Part shown: positions 47,601-59,504 of the stretch, one piece after another
How the letters are laid out: each line of letters starts with the position of its first letter
Numbering within the stretch: position 1 is the first letter of the stretch
NCBI RefSeq assembly: GCF_032854445.1
Contig: NC_088302.1
Coordinates: 49,754,046-49,818,045 of the forward strand
Direction: 5' to 3'
DNA length: 64,000 bases
Source of the DNA: Liolophura sinensis
Taxonomy: Eukaryota > Mollusca > Polyplacophora > Chitonida > Chitonidae
Notes under the pieces: model-generated
What the model saw: the letters and a program-made list of their open reading frames with translations, nothing else
The model's database searches: none
What the model was told of the DNA's origin: nothing
Made by a program: the position numbers and the translations under genes

Positions 47601-50600
47601 AATCATGTAGACAAATAACTTGCTGACATAGGATTGCTCGAAGGATGTCAACATGACCAAAATCAAATAACTTTATTTGATCCCAAATCCTGTCTTGCAA
47701 CTACTCCTATACATAAATTTGTGGATTAGGAAGCCCAGGAAAACCGCTATTTACCTTGGTGATGCCGATCATACCGATGGTGTTGCTGTAGGACGTGGTA
47801 GCGTGGCCGGCGCCCATCGCCCCCGAGAGAAAACTTCCCAATCCTTCCATGATGATGCCTCGGTTGATGGCGTGTGGGGGTGGAACAGCAACGCGGCTGG
47901 GTCCGGTCGTCTGGACATAGTCACCCACAGACTCCAGAATACTGGCCAAAACCACGACAGCGATCATGACGAAGTACGACAACTTTATAGACGGGGCTCC
48001 ATACTGACCTGCAGTAAAAATGATTGATTGATTGGTAGAGCTTGGTTTTACTTCGTTTTCCGCGTTGTGTTTTTGTCACGCCACAAAAGTTTTTCTTACA
48101 AATGCCATCAAACAAAGAGTGATGGATCGGGTCGACAAGTTTTGGTGTTGACCTCTAAATACTAATCGTGAAAACGAGGAAGTCAACACCATTTTGTGTA
48201 TGACCTTTTGTTAGAATGTAATATAACAGTTTTTTTTCATTCATTTACTTGGTTCTTGTTTAACATACTGAAGCATTTTCCACGTCTATGGTGTCGGTCA
48301 GTTTTATTGTTTAAGTAAATCGCAGTACCCAAATTCCAAATTTGACGTGATCTTCAACGACCGTTAGCGGCCATGTGAGCCTAGTCGAACTCTTATTGTC
48401 AAGAAGGCCTTACGTTTTCTCTTATCGACATTCAGGTTCACCGCAGCATTTCATGTTATCAAATGGTTTACCACCGACCTGGATATGGGACGGTAAATAC
48501 TGGAGCGTTCCGTACTGAATCGATGGCAAAATCTGTCCTGGCTTGATACTGCAGAACACTACTGTCATCCGGGAAAAGTCCACAGACGGTGAAGATATAG
48601 GAGATAACCCAACCAATGATCACAGAGAGTAACACCTGGAATAAGGTCAAACATCGGCATATCAGACATTAGTTAATGGAAAATATGTCATAGGAGAGTT
48701 TTGAGTTGAAGCTATTCTGTCGTTACAAGTAAAAACAGTTCAGTTGTGTGATGTAAAGTAAAGTGTGACTTGAGTAAAGTTTTAGGCAAACTTTTTTTTT
48801 TTACATTAACTTACCGATCATCTGTCTCACCCTGTTCCAGAGGCACAAATACACATATTTCCTTTAGGAACTTCTCAAGTTCACAAAAGTTCAGCTCCTC
48901 AATTTTCTCCGTTCGTCAATTTTGAATTACTTTTAGTGAAACTATGTTCAGAGGCACGTGTTTTAGTAAATGTGATAAAAAGTAGCTAACATTTTTGACA
49001 GGTCACATTATACAGCTGGACTTTTTCTAATTTTATCGATAAAACAGTTCGAACTCAAAACTTCACTATTGGTTCGTTGTGATTTAATAGCTTACGTCTC
49101 ACGTTTTTTATGATTTTTTAAACATAAGTTATATAACATACGTAATCCATTACAAATGTTATTTGTCGGACTGTTTGTGTTCCTTCATTGACCACCTTGT
49201 TTTGGTTCGGGAAAACAAATTGTATAACTGTACTTGTAATGTATGACAACAACAGAACTTTTCGTCTGGGGTTGAAATTTCTGGTTGCTCTTAACAAAAG
49301 GTGGGGAATATAAATTAATAGACGTCCATTTCCTTCCATAACTATGCTAGTTTCATGGGAAAATTTGGGGAAATTTATTTTTTTATTTGACTCGTGTTTA
49401 ATGCAATATATATGCTCAGAATAATTCATTTATATGAAGGCAGGCAGTCAGGTTTATGGGTAGACAGGACAGGTGATAAATTGTAAAAAAATTAATTAAT
49501 TTCATGTGAAATCTCCAAGACGAAGATGCTGTTTCACAGTTGCTTTAATAGTACGATAATATTAGCAATAAAATTGCGTGTGGAGTGTACATGGACAAAT
49601 AAATCAAGTACTTGCCGGGAATAGTTCAAACAACGGAAAGGGCACAAATTTGAATCCACCTCGCCTGCTCCATGTGGGCATTGGTACGTTATACCTGTTC
49701 ACGTACTGAGATATAATGATGATGATGACGATGTTTCTGTGAAGAGAGGGATAGTAGGCTATATATAGAACTAAAAAAATATATGGCCTATTTACCGTTC
49801 AAAAGCAGCATATTTCTTGTTGCTTATACGGAAACATGGTCGTCACATGACCTGTAATACAGCCAGTCAGATTTTTTATACGCCTGCATCTAGACAATCG
49901 ATTGTTTGTATGACCAAGTTTCATCGGCTGCAATCCCATTCAATTTGCCTCTGCGCTTTACAGTTCATGCATATGGACGATAAGCCCGTCAAATGACTAC
50001 TGCTCCCATAATATCCCTAGTTTATCATTTGATTGCGCTTGTCTGTTTTGTTTATGTATTTGTAAACATTATACTGCTTTTGTGTCCCACAATTATTTGA
50101 TATATACAAACATAATTAGACTTATTGCTATTTTTTCCTTTAATACTTCAATGCTATCAATATAATCAACATATGAAAGTCATCATGCCACATTTTATTT
50201 ATTTATTTATTTTACTGGTGTTTTATGCCGTACTCAAGAATATTTCACGTATACGATGATTGCTGGTAGACCTCCCCACGTTCCGGAGAGGAAACCAGCA
50301 TGAGTTGGACTTGAACTCACAGCAACCGCACTGGTGATAGGCTCCGAGGTCATTGCGCCGTGTTGGCGTGCTAACTCCCTCGGACACGGAGGTCCCTGCT
50401 GCCATATTTTAAATAACATCAGTGAAAAGACGCGAACTGTAAAGACCTCAAGATATTTCCTGTGATAAACATTGTATGAGTTTGATAATCTCTACAGGAC
50501 TATGTATTTTTTGTCCAAAAACTAAGTTAGGACATTCGAAACATTTATGACCATTTTGGTTTGGAATCCGGTCATAAGGGTCATTAGTGGGTCTAAGTTC

Positions 50601-53600
50601 AACCTAGGAAGAGCATACCGAGGACAGCTTGCTGAGCGGATTCATGCCATTTCATTTGGATATGTGAATTTAAATTTGAACAGTGCAGAGAGTGACATGC
50701 AATAAAATAACGACTTTCTTGAATGAATAATATCGGTTGAGCACATTGTTGACTGTGTACATGTGTGATCCATTCCACAAAATGTTTTTTAACCCTTGCA
50801 AGATGTGGGTCATCGTAATCATGTCAGATATACTCCTTTTCCCAGGTCTTTCCAAAATGGTTGTCTTTCATCAGAAAAACCCCAAGCAAAAAAATGATTG
50901 CAACAGACACATAAATATAAGCGTCAAGTCCGACATTCATATACCATTCGTAGTCCGTAAAGGGTGTTCGATAATCGCAAGATCCATTTCCAAAACAACG
51001 TTTAACACAAACTCCCAAAGACAAAGATATGTAAGAAACTATACAAATGAGAAATAAAGCCGGTAACACACAAGAGAGAAGCGGTCATCAGTTTTCAATG
51101 ATGTCGGGCAGACAATGAATATTCCAGGCATGAATTCCATATCAAAGTTCAAATTCGTAAAACATTCTCATTCAATGAATGTGGAATACAGTTGGAATAG
51201 AGAAGGGACAAAATAGTGGAGATCAGCACACAGGGACCAGTTAACCATCTACTATCAGGGTATCGCAATGACGAATAACACAGAAACTGTGTTGTTGTCC
51301 TAGTTTCATGAAGTACATGTACATGTAAATTCCTGGTATGGAATATGTGCCGCCGGTGAGAGTAAGAAACGTGACTGTGTTAATAATCAACGACTCAATA
51401 ATCAATTTGTCATGCACGCAATGGTAAAGAATTAATGCGATGTCTTACAAACACGACATTCCCCAGTGGATCTCAGCGACAACAGAGATTAAACTCTGAA
51501 TGGAAAGTCCCAGGAGCAGAATGAGACACGTGATGGAGATTGGTCCCATGGCCCTCAGCAACAACCCGCCCAGGCCGAATGCACCAATCACGATCTGCAA
51601 ACCGGAAGCCGCCATGAGAGAGCCTTGGATCTGTGGATGAAGTATTGAGAACAAACTGTTTCATTTATTCTATTGTTGTTTAGCGCCATGTTCCAAAAAT
51701 ATTTAACTTATACAATGTCTGCAAGAAACAGGGGAAGCCGGAAAGAAAGAAAGGAAACCGTTTAACGACGAAATTTCCCACGTATATCGTCAGATATGCA
51801 CACTATGTTGGTGGAAGACAAGTGTTCCTCGTTGAACGTCAGACACCATAAACGGTTACAGTAGCGTCGCTTACCACTTAATGTTACCAAGATCTTTAGG
51901 GTGAGAGCGGTAATCCACAGTTCTTGAAAGCACTATTCAAAATCGAACAATTTTTTCCCACTTGGCCACCACCTGCCCCATGCAGGACAAACTGACGACT
52001 GTCTACAGAATGACATTACATAACGCCATAAAATTCAGCTATCCACCACTTCGCTAAAAGTGTCTGCAGTCTAACCCTTTGTTGCCTGCTTTAAATGCTG
52101 GACCTCTGGTTTAAACACAGCTTCATCATTTGTTTATTTATTCAATTAATCACAAACTCTCATTAGTAAGGCAACAATGATCATAAGATCTTGAGACAAA
52201 ATATCACAGAAATAGTGTCAAAACAGAAGCGATCAGTAATTCAAAATGTCGATTAGAGGTTCACTGTTTATATGTTTATTGGGTTGGAGTACCCTCGGTA
52301 ATCCACTGGCCTGTGGCAATTTACTGACCATTTTTCTCACATATGACGTTTTTACCCTCGGAAAGAGAGCTCACATTGGTGGGTGGCAAGTACTCTACAA
52401 GAAACTTCATGTGAGTCCAGCTTTGAACACGTTAAAATTGAAGGACAAGCATCTGAACTGCGAGGCCATCATCAGTTCTTTTTGTGTGTCCAGATACAAG
52501 TTTACACATGGCATTTTTACACTTATACGATAAACATAGACTGAATTCGCGATTTATATGTCAACAATTTGTTTGTTGCAGATGCATGAGGACATTTTAA
52601 CATACATACCTTGTTCCACTGCGTCAGCCAAGGTTGCTCGCGTGATTGAGATATCGTACCATTGGTTAACAAAGATGAGTTAAAGTCTGTGAGAAGAGAA
52701 AAAATTTGAGTTTTCCATGTGATTAATATAATTAGCACTTCGTCCCCTGACGAGTAAACATCCCTGCTGCGTTAACAACAATGTTGTACTGTATAACTGT
52801 ATTGTTGCTTGACAGAGAAGTAATGGAAAAGAACAGAGTTTGAAGTTTCAGGCATGTCTTGTGACTGCTTTAAACAGAACATGGTTAAGAAACGCTACAA
52901 CACTCACAATAGTCCGATTACTGCATGAAACAAAAAGCGCCTGAGTCGCCTAAAGGACACAGAAACCGAAAAGTTATTTTCTTTCCCTACATCTTCAGAA
53001 ATCGGAAGGGGTTAATACCTAGTGGGTTAGTTCTAACGGCTTACCTGTGATTTCAGACTGGCATCCCCAAGCAGGTTCTGTGGCGGCGTTCATATAGGGC
53101 AGGGTGAAGAGGATGGATGGGCCTTGGAACACGGGCAATCTTTTGGTTTTGGGATTGAAGTAAAAGTAATATTTTCAACAATAAAATAACATTTTTCTGT
53201 TGTGTATTAACAAAACGGTCTCCAGAACAGCTGCTTCTTTCAGCAATGAAACATGAATCTTCTAGAACCTCAGCCAGGATTTAGATAATTAGTCTTTTTG
53301 GTTAAGTAATATTATGCAAAGTCAAAGGCCCGGTTTGAGATTTAATATCAGATTTAACGTTGAGCTAAGACTTCAGTTTTGCACTTAGTTTAAAACACAT
53401 TGTGTACCAGTGTGTTAAATATGAACTGAAACTGCTGCTGTTATACTTTGACTCTGGAGGGATGCTGAATTATGCTAAATTTTAAATATATAATATGGCT
53501 TAATACCAGTATTAGCTAATGCACTTTCGAACATCTGGGCCTAGAAGTGGATCAAAGCCGGGAAGGCGAGGCCAATAAACACAGGTTACAAGACCAAAGT

Positions 53601-56600
53601 CAGGAAGTAATTCAAAACTGGTAAGGTGAAGATAGTCGGCACACAGAGAGTGTTGCCAAAGTCATATGTGGATCAAAACTTGTAAGCTGAAGATAATCGA
53701 CATGCAAGGAGAGTGTCCAAATCCAGGAAGGGGACGGAAGACTGAGACCGTTGTCAAGAAGCTGACCTCGTTATGATGGTGAAGGTAATGGAGGCACAGA
53801 AATTGAGAATAAAAAAAGGTCAGGAAGGTCAGCTAAGTAAATTCCACCCAAACAGCCAAAGATCTCAACGAAAATTCATATAAGTTCCACCCAAGCAGCA
53901 AGTGATCTCTAAGGAACCTTACGTAATTTCAGTCCAAAGCAGCAAGTGATCTCTAAGGAGGTGCATGTAGTCTATGTATCAAAACAGACATTGGCATACC
54001 AGCCGTCAACTATTAAGGACGTCCCAGGTCAATAATTGCAAGGCCGATTCCCAAAACGACATATAACACAAACCACCAAAGAACTAAGAATGTATGTAAT
54101 GTACGAAAATAGGACGGAATCATGCAAAGGGAAACAGTCAACAGTTTTCAATGATGTTGGAAAGACGCCAGGTATGTTCTAGGCGACTGAGTGAAATCAG
54201 TATTCAAATCATGTATGTAACAAAATATGTATCTCAGTTCTCCCTAAAGCAGCAAGTGATCTCTATAAGGAGCTGCAAGTAAGTTCTACCCAAAGCAGCA
54301 AGTGATCGCTATAAGGAGCTGCAAGTAAGTTCTATCCAAAGCAGCAAGTGATCGCTATAAGGAGCTGCAAGTAAGTTCTACCCAAAGCAGCAAGTGATCT
54401 CTATAAGGAGCTGCAAGTAAGTTCTACCCAAAGCAACAAGTGATCTTTATAAGGAGCTGCAAGTAAGTTCTACCCAAAGCAGCAAGTGATCTTTATAAGG
54501 AGCTGCAAGTAAGTTCTACCCAAAGCAGCAAGTGATCTCTATAAGGAGCTGCAAGTAAGTTCTACCCATGAAGCAAGTGATCTCTATAAGGAGCTGCAAG
54601 TAAGTTCTACCCATGAAGCAAGTGATCTCTATAAGGAGCTGCATGTAAGTTCTACCCAAAGCAGCAAGTGATCTCTAAGGAGCTGCAAGTGAGTTCTACA
54701 AATGCAGCAAGTGATCTCTAAGGAGCTGCAAGTAGGTTCTAGCCATGCAGCAAGTGATCTCTGAGGAACGCCATGTTAGCTCCACTCAAGCAGCCTCGGC
54801 TGTGCTATCGGCCGTTTTAGTGCCACCAAAGCCCAAAAACAGAGTTGATGCGGAATTGAGAACATTCCCTGTTCATACAAAGGCATACATCTTAACCACT
54901 CGGCCAATACCCGCACGCTTAGAATAACAAATAGCATATACATGTACATACAAACCTTACACCGAGGGATGTTTGCAGAATCGTGCAGATGCCTGACATT
55001 ACAGATGTGGTGGAGTACAGAGACGCCGCAAATTCTTGATCCGAACAAATGAACTTCGACACAATAACAGCCATATTTACACATGAGAAGATGTTAGTCA
55101 TTGCAATCTACCAACAAAGAAAATGTGATAACAAATATAAATGATCAGTATTTTTTCGAGTAAGAAAAGGTTTTCATGTACCACTCTTTCCCACTCAAGC
55201 CAATGACATGTAGTTGAATATACTTACAATGAATAATTCCATCAAAGAAAAGGTTAGACATGGTTTGTTTGATGTCAAAGTCTGCACGCTTTGTAAAAAT
55301 ATGGACGGTCATAAAGAAATTAGGCCACTGCGATATGCTTTCTCAACAACTTTGGATACATTTCTGCTAGCACTATGACTTTATTTCATTCGAGACTTAC
55401 TTAAAAAAGAATCAAAACAAAATTTTAAAAACCTACCTGAAAACCAAACATAGTGGCCAGGTGTATGGGTGGGTTGTCTGGCACGTCATAGTAGAGGCCC
55501 GAAGGTTTAATTTGAGTCGATGCAGATCTATCATACAGTTGACGTTTGACCTTACTTTTATCCGGAGCTGTCTTACTGCCATTTGCATGTGTACTTCCGT
55601 CGTTCCGGTTCTCGTTGTCAGTATACTCTGGCACATCCGGGGGAACACCCTTGCCTTCTGTCCCAGTTTCTCCCTGTACCATAACCGTAATAATGATTGA
55701 ATAAAAATAATTTTATTTTGTACAAACATTGTGAAAATTAAAGATTTTTCTCTTGGTGAGTAAAAATGGCTTAAGCCGTTTTTTTCCAAGTTGGTAAACC
55801 TACGGTCGTCACGTCAACGGTGATAGCTATCAAAGCATCAATGTGGCGTGGGAGTCCGCATGGATGGAACATGACATGTTTCTAGTAAGTTCAACGATAA
55901 CGTCAATTCCTAAAGTTTCCAACCATTGACCGAAAATCTTTATAATGATATTAAGAGTTAAGATGTTAAGATGTATAAAATATGCTTCAAAAATAAATGT
56001 ATTTTTTGGCATAATTTTCTTCGTTAAAAAGTTCCCTTTCATGTTTTCTTTAAGTCACCTAAGGCTCTGTATCAATGTTAGATTTCCTCGGGCTATAGAA
56101 GAGAATTTCATTTCGAAAAAAGTATAGTTTTCCGAGCTGAGGATGCAGTATATTACTAAGGTGTTTAACGCTTCTTTCAAAACACAGAGAACGCGTTGTT
56201 CTGGATATGTACACCAGGTATATCATAATATCCTAAAACAGGCACCTCACTGCCTTGGCGTTCAGCATGAGGGTGTAGATCAAGTACTTGTCAGGCATCC
56301 AGTCTGGTGACATCGGCATGTGTTTCAGTGAGGCCGCACCATAATGCATGTCAGCATATAGAGAACGGTTTGCTGCATGTAATACAGCAGGCACTAAAGC
56401 AGTAAGTGTCGCACTTCTGGCAAATTTTCCGTGAAATTTTAAACGGAAAGCTATTTGCTAATGTATATGTACCCTGGATTCAGCATCACAGATTTAGGAG
56501 CAAATATTCGGTTTCTAAACATGATCTTAATGTTCCATGTAGGAACCTACATAATTTTGCCCAACTTCATCTTATTCATGCCAGCGTTTGGTTTTACACG

Positions 56601-57260
56601 TTCGAAACATATACTTCAAATACTTATATTACACTGATCAAATTCGAATGTTTGATCCTGTCAGTCTGTGACTTGACGGCACATTTTCCCTTTTTCAAGC
56701 CAATCCCGACATAGCTGTAGCGACAGAGACATCATCGTGTCACCCTTAGTTACGTCAGTTAGGTTATTTAGCCAAATTCTCGATTATTTCTCAATTATTT
56801 CGTTGAATTGACGTCCTGACAGTTGAATACTTATAGAAAACTTTTGATATTTGTCCCTCATTTAAAAAAATCTTCTCAGAGGATTGCAATACCGTCTTGT
56901 AACCGCTTTCTTGTCAGCAAAGTTGACAGCATGATTAAATGAACATGTGTAATACATGCATAAAGAAGAATGTAACTATTAACAGTTACAAGTGAAAATT
57001 GAAAAATACTCCGAATAGTAGTCAGTCTAATTTAAATAAAAGAAACGCGATAACCATAACAGCGACTTATTTCTCTATATCGGCTTGTCATATTAATACA
57101 TATTCAGAAGAATGCCAGACAAGTTATAGCACCAGGATTAATGTTTGCTATAATGCATAATTATCGAGCTTCCCTTAACTTATTAAACAAAGATCAGCAT
57201 TTTTTTGTCTGATGGAAGAACATGATAATTGCCATGATCACTTACTCTCTCCCTCTGCAT
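44674..57260 (-). CDS. SLC23: SLC23 (NAT/NCS2) transporter paralogue B, 12 exons
   Basis: Exons in transcript order: 57260-57246 (M-Q-R-E-R, tentative), 55673-55437, 55107-54956, 53139-53045, 52686-52610, 51630-51449, 49736-49616, 48635-48479, 48008-47755, 46343-46070, 45471-45376 and 44921-44674. The joined frame is about 635 residues. Exon count and phases equal those of paralogue A, and eight exon lengths are identical (237, 152, 182, 121, 254, 274 and 96 bp among them), so the pair arose by tandem duplication. Landmarks are LPVFQGPSILF, TWSRRGGFKFVPFPLFELFP, LQYQARTDFA, ESVGDYVQTT, PPPHAINRG, SNTIGMIGITK and LVVGVIVAMFLDVTIPG. The C-terminus is longer than in A and ends EIKD plus TAG. The intron after exon 7 has a GC donor (cccg|gcaagt). 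The acceptor of exon 4 (ccaaaag) is weak, without a pyrimidine tract. The start exon is inferred from an in-phase ATG five codons before a GTAAGT donor. Confidence 0.9.
47315..47573 (-). mobile_element. Full-length SINE inserted into repeat family X
   Basis: The body (gccgtactcaag, ggcagagcccgggcaaaccc) and the tRNA-like head (reversed gtgctaaccaactcggccac) are complete. It is flanked by the 9-bp direct repeat ggggtttta at 47306-47314 and 47574-47582. The flanks are family X sequence, which is uninterrupted in other copies. It lies in the SLC23 B intron between exons 9 and 10. Confidence 0.85.
50198..50400 (-). mobile_element. SINE with internal deletion
   Basis: Tail tttatttatttattt, core cgtactcaagaatatttcac, then a jump straight to the tgctggtagacctcc part and an intact tRNA-like head. 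The near-identical flanks gccacatttta and gccatatttta (50187-50197, 50401-50411) are the target-site duplication. It lies in an SLC23 B intron. Confidence 0.8.
50824..51085 (-). CDS. Unrecognised small two-helix membrane-protein ORF nested in an SLC23 B intron
   Basis: An open frame of about 85 codons lies on the same strand as the host gene, inside the intron between exons 6 and 7 of paralogue B. It ends in TGA at 50824 and has in-frame stops just before 51085. It has a hydrophobic segment (VLPALFLICIVSYISLSLGV), a cysteine-bearing hydrophilic middle (VCVKRCFGNGSCDYR, then TDYEWYMNVGLDAY), a second hydrophobic segment (YIYVSVAIIFLLGVFLM) and a charged end (KTWEKEYI). I do not recognise the family. 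A second, broken copy at 53997-54180 keeps the same residue pattern, which suggests the sequence was once under protein-level constraint. No ATG starts the long frame; it may be one exon of a nested gene or a captured fragment. Confidence 0.4.
51662..52245. other. Intron stretch with a possible very old SINE
   Basis: In SLC23 B between exons 5 and 6. At 51665-51760 a faint gtttagcgccatgttccaaaaatatttaacttatac pattern, in pieces, recalls the SINE core. Nothing else was recognised. Confidence 0.3.
53330..53545. mobile_element. Decayed inverted-repeat element
   Basis: Shares ttaacgttgagctaagactt and the atatgaactgaaactgctg region with 59505-59670, and resembles the TIR element at 43129-43305. 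It lies in an SLC23 B intron. Confidence 0.35.
53545..53770. repeat. Short degenerate tandem repeat
   Basis: About three loose copies of a 65-70 bp unit: gtggatcaaaacttgtaagc, tgaagataatcgaca and agagagtgt(t)gccaaagtc. Confidence 0.4.
53830..54775. repeat. 46-bp minisatellite with outlying copies
   Basis: The main array at 54245-54775 (about 11-12 copies) has the unit gttctacccaaagcagcaag, tgatctctataaggagctgc, aagtaa. Two or three older units (cccaagcagcaagtgatctc) lie at 53835-53970, separated from the array by the broken two-helix ORF. It lies in SLC23 B intron 3. Confidence 0.9.
53997..54180 (-). pseudogene. Broken copy of the intronic two-helix ORF
   Basis: On the minus strand this stretch parallels 50824-51085. 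Both copies share the preceding string catcattgaaaactg. The translated stretches correspond: VVCVICRFGNRPCNY against GVCVKRCFGNGSCDY, and VDGWYANVCFD against TDYEWYMNVGLD. A stop codon follows CNY, and the second hydrophobic helix is not recoverable. It sits in the intron between exons 3 and 4 of SLC23 B, about 3 kb from the better copy. Confidence 0.4.
54780..54920 (-). mobile_element. Second tRNA-like SINE family, copy 2
   Basis: On the minus strand it begins near gtgcgggtattggccgagtg with gttaagatg, a tRNA-Leu/Ser-like A box, and continues to gggctttggtggcac, shared with 39350-39570. Confidence 0.45.
56251..56393 (-). other. Orphan coding-like exon in the first intron of SLC23 B (unrecognised)
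   Basis: A 143-bp stretch is bounded by a strong acceptor (cttactgctttag) and a plausible donor (GCA|GTGAGG), and is open throughout in the matching frame. It reads HAANRSLYADMHYG, then LKHMPMSPDWMPDKYLIYTL and MLNAKA, with coding-like codon use. It begins in phase 1, which does not match the phase-0 end of the inferred SLC23 B start exon, so it is not simply an SLC23 exon. I cannot place it in a family. It may be a relic or an exon of an unseen overlapping gene. Confidence 0.3.
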
Positions 57261-58609
57261 TGCTCCGTCTCTCGTAATATATAGAACGAATCTGACAGAA
57301 GGAGTCATCTTCACTGGGTATAGGAAAACCTGCGTGCCATGGAATATAGATCCAGAATTATGTCAGAAAAGCACGTTTACTGTCGTGTGTACATCACCAA
57401 TTATGAATACATTATGCTGGTATTATTCTCAGAGATGTCCAGTGACTACACACTGTCCCAGATTAGTTTAACGGGCTTCACGTACGTTCTCCATCAACAA
57501 GTATTTGTGACCGTGTCTTGGATTAAAATGTCGCCGAATCTGGACACCTAGGGTTAAAGAACTATCAGAACAAAAGTCAAGGCACCAGCAATATAAACGC
57601 TATGATATTAGAAGTTTGGTGAGAAAATGGCCATTATGAGCCGGTTATCGACCTTAGGCCTGAGCTCTCTATTATACTCCTACTATAAAATGACTTTGGC
57701 CCAACCAATCAAAACTGGAAATAGCCATCTTGAATTGTTGGGTGAAACATGTTTTTATTGGCCAACTTGGCTGACCTGATATAAGCCAACAAATATGACA
57801 AGGTTGTCTGCACACCGTTCATACTGTTGAAGTTGTTATTTCACGGAAAGGTACAGACTTTACAAGTGGTCATAGAAAAAGAAGTAGATTGTCAAATTAC
57901 ATGACATGCTTTAAGGTTGGAATATCACTGTAAAATAAATCAGTGAAAGTTTTAAATTTTGTTTTACATCTGTATTATTGCGTTGTATTCTGACTGATTT
58001 ATTTTAAGTCCACGTTTCTGGGAAGACAAGAAACGCCAAAAAATATGCTGCAATATAGATTCTATCTCTTCTCGAATAAATCTTCTTCCACAGTTTCACG
58101 CATGGAAATGCCATGATTCGATAATATAGAAACATAACGTACAAAGTTTACAATAATCTTTGACCGATGAATTAAGTGAACTTACTGACACCTTTCATCC
58201 ACAAAATATAGAAATGCTCACGAACGCAGCCACCGGTCACAGAAGTCTTCTAACATATTGAATTGATTGACTCTATCGGGCCTTGACCCGAGTTTGTTAA
58301 ACATATGTATGCTCAGACTTAATTGAAGCCTCTTACTCAACAAATAAAGATCATTTTAGCGCCCACTTCAGCATGAAAAATGATCAAGTTAGGTCCGTGG
58401 ATTACCCAGATACGTATAGACATACGTTTCAGAGTATTAAAATACGTTCTCTGAGACACAAACATATCTATACATGCAGTACTGATTCAATGCATCTACT
58501 GATTCAATGGATATAATATCGCATCACAACTGTCAGATATGAGACCGAGAATTAACTGAGGAGAGCACGGACTATGAAAGACTACAGCATATGGAGAAAA
58601 GGAAGAGCA
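57261..58609. other. 5' flank of SLC23 paralogue B
   Basis: No exon or known repeat recognised. This part of the divergent interval with the nucleoporin gene should hold paralogue B's promoter. I see no defensible core element. Confidence 0.4.
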
Positions 58610-58847
58610 GCTGGTGTAATGTATAGTTGACATTGGTTTACACGTAACCGGTGAAATGCAGCCTTTTGACAATTTACCTCTGGGTTTTATTCGAACTGCT
58701 CATTTAAATGTTTAAATCGTAGCAAATCACACGCCCCCTAATATCATGGTTTAAGCAGAAGTGTAAGTGTATACAATGTAGTTAATTGATCAAACGTCAC
58801 TGGTCTAGAATTACTGAAAGCGCTGCGTTGTCATCACATTAATTATT
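58610..58847. repeat. Dispersed repeat family X, copy 4
   Basis: Contains cacgtaaccggtgaaatgca, ttttgacaatttacc, gggttttattcgaactgc, cactggtctagaattactga and tgtcatcacattaat. A further partial copy follows the SINE at about 59219-59290. Confidence 0.6.
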
Positions 58848-59098
58848 TATTTTTTTATTTGATTGGTGTTTTATGCCGTACTCAAGAATATTTCACTTAT
58901 ACGACGGCGGCCAGCATTATGGTGGGAGGAAATCGGGCACAGCCCGGGGGAAACCCACGACCATCCGCAGGTTTGCTGGTAGACCTTCCCACGTACGGAA
59001 GCCAGCATGAGCTGGACTTGAACTCACCGCGGCCGCAGCAAGAGGCTCCTGGGTCATTACGCTGCGCTAACGCGCTAACCAACTGAGCCACGGAGGCC
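58848..59098 (-). mobile_element. Full-length SINE at the edge of repeat family X
   Basis: Tail ttttttatttgattgg, complete body and reversed tRNA-like head (ctaaccaactgagccacgga). Flanks catcacattaat and catcacgtttaat look like a target-site duplication with one indel or mismatch. Confidence 0.85.
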
Positions 59099-59504
59099 GC
59101 ACCATCACGTTTAATACCGGTATATAAACACATAACAACACTGCAAAGGAATCTGGAATCGGGGATAGTTAGTCCACCAGCAGAATCCCGGTTTATGCCG
59201 CAATACAATTTAAAAGACTACTGCATAGAGAGTAAAACTAGTGCAGCGACGACAGTTGGCATTTGATCACACGTAACCAGTTTACCCCAGGTACGGTAAT
59301 GGTTTCGTCAAAATATGGAATACCATAATATTGACTTCAATATTCGGAGTATATTTTGTGTTGTTTTGCACAAAACTGACCCGTGGTCATCGTTGTTTTC
59401 ATGAAAAAAACGACAATCATAGCAAATAATTATTGCTTTTTAGGGTGTTTGCAATCATGAGCTGTTAAATAAATAACACGTCATACTGAGACACCTCAGG
59501 GACC

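Noticed and set aside
50223..50419. Minus ORFs over SINE copies (also 35515-35853, 47276-47700, 58859-59208)
   Set aside because: The same peptide phrases recur at each SINE copy; they are translations of the element, not genes.
55425..55682. ATG at 55680-55682 as the SLC23 B start
   Set aside because: It overlaps the acceptor (tatggtacag). Paralogue A has an acceptor at the same place and no ATG, so this is an internal exon start.
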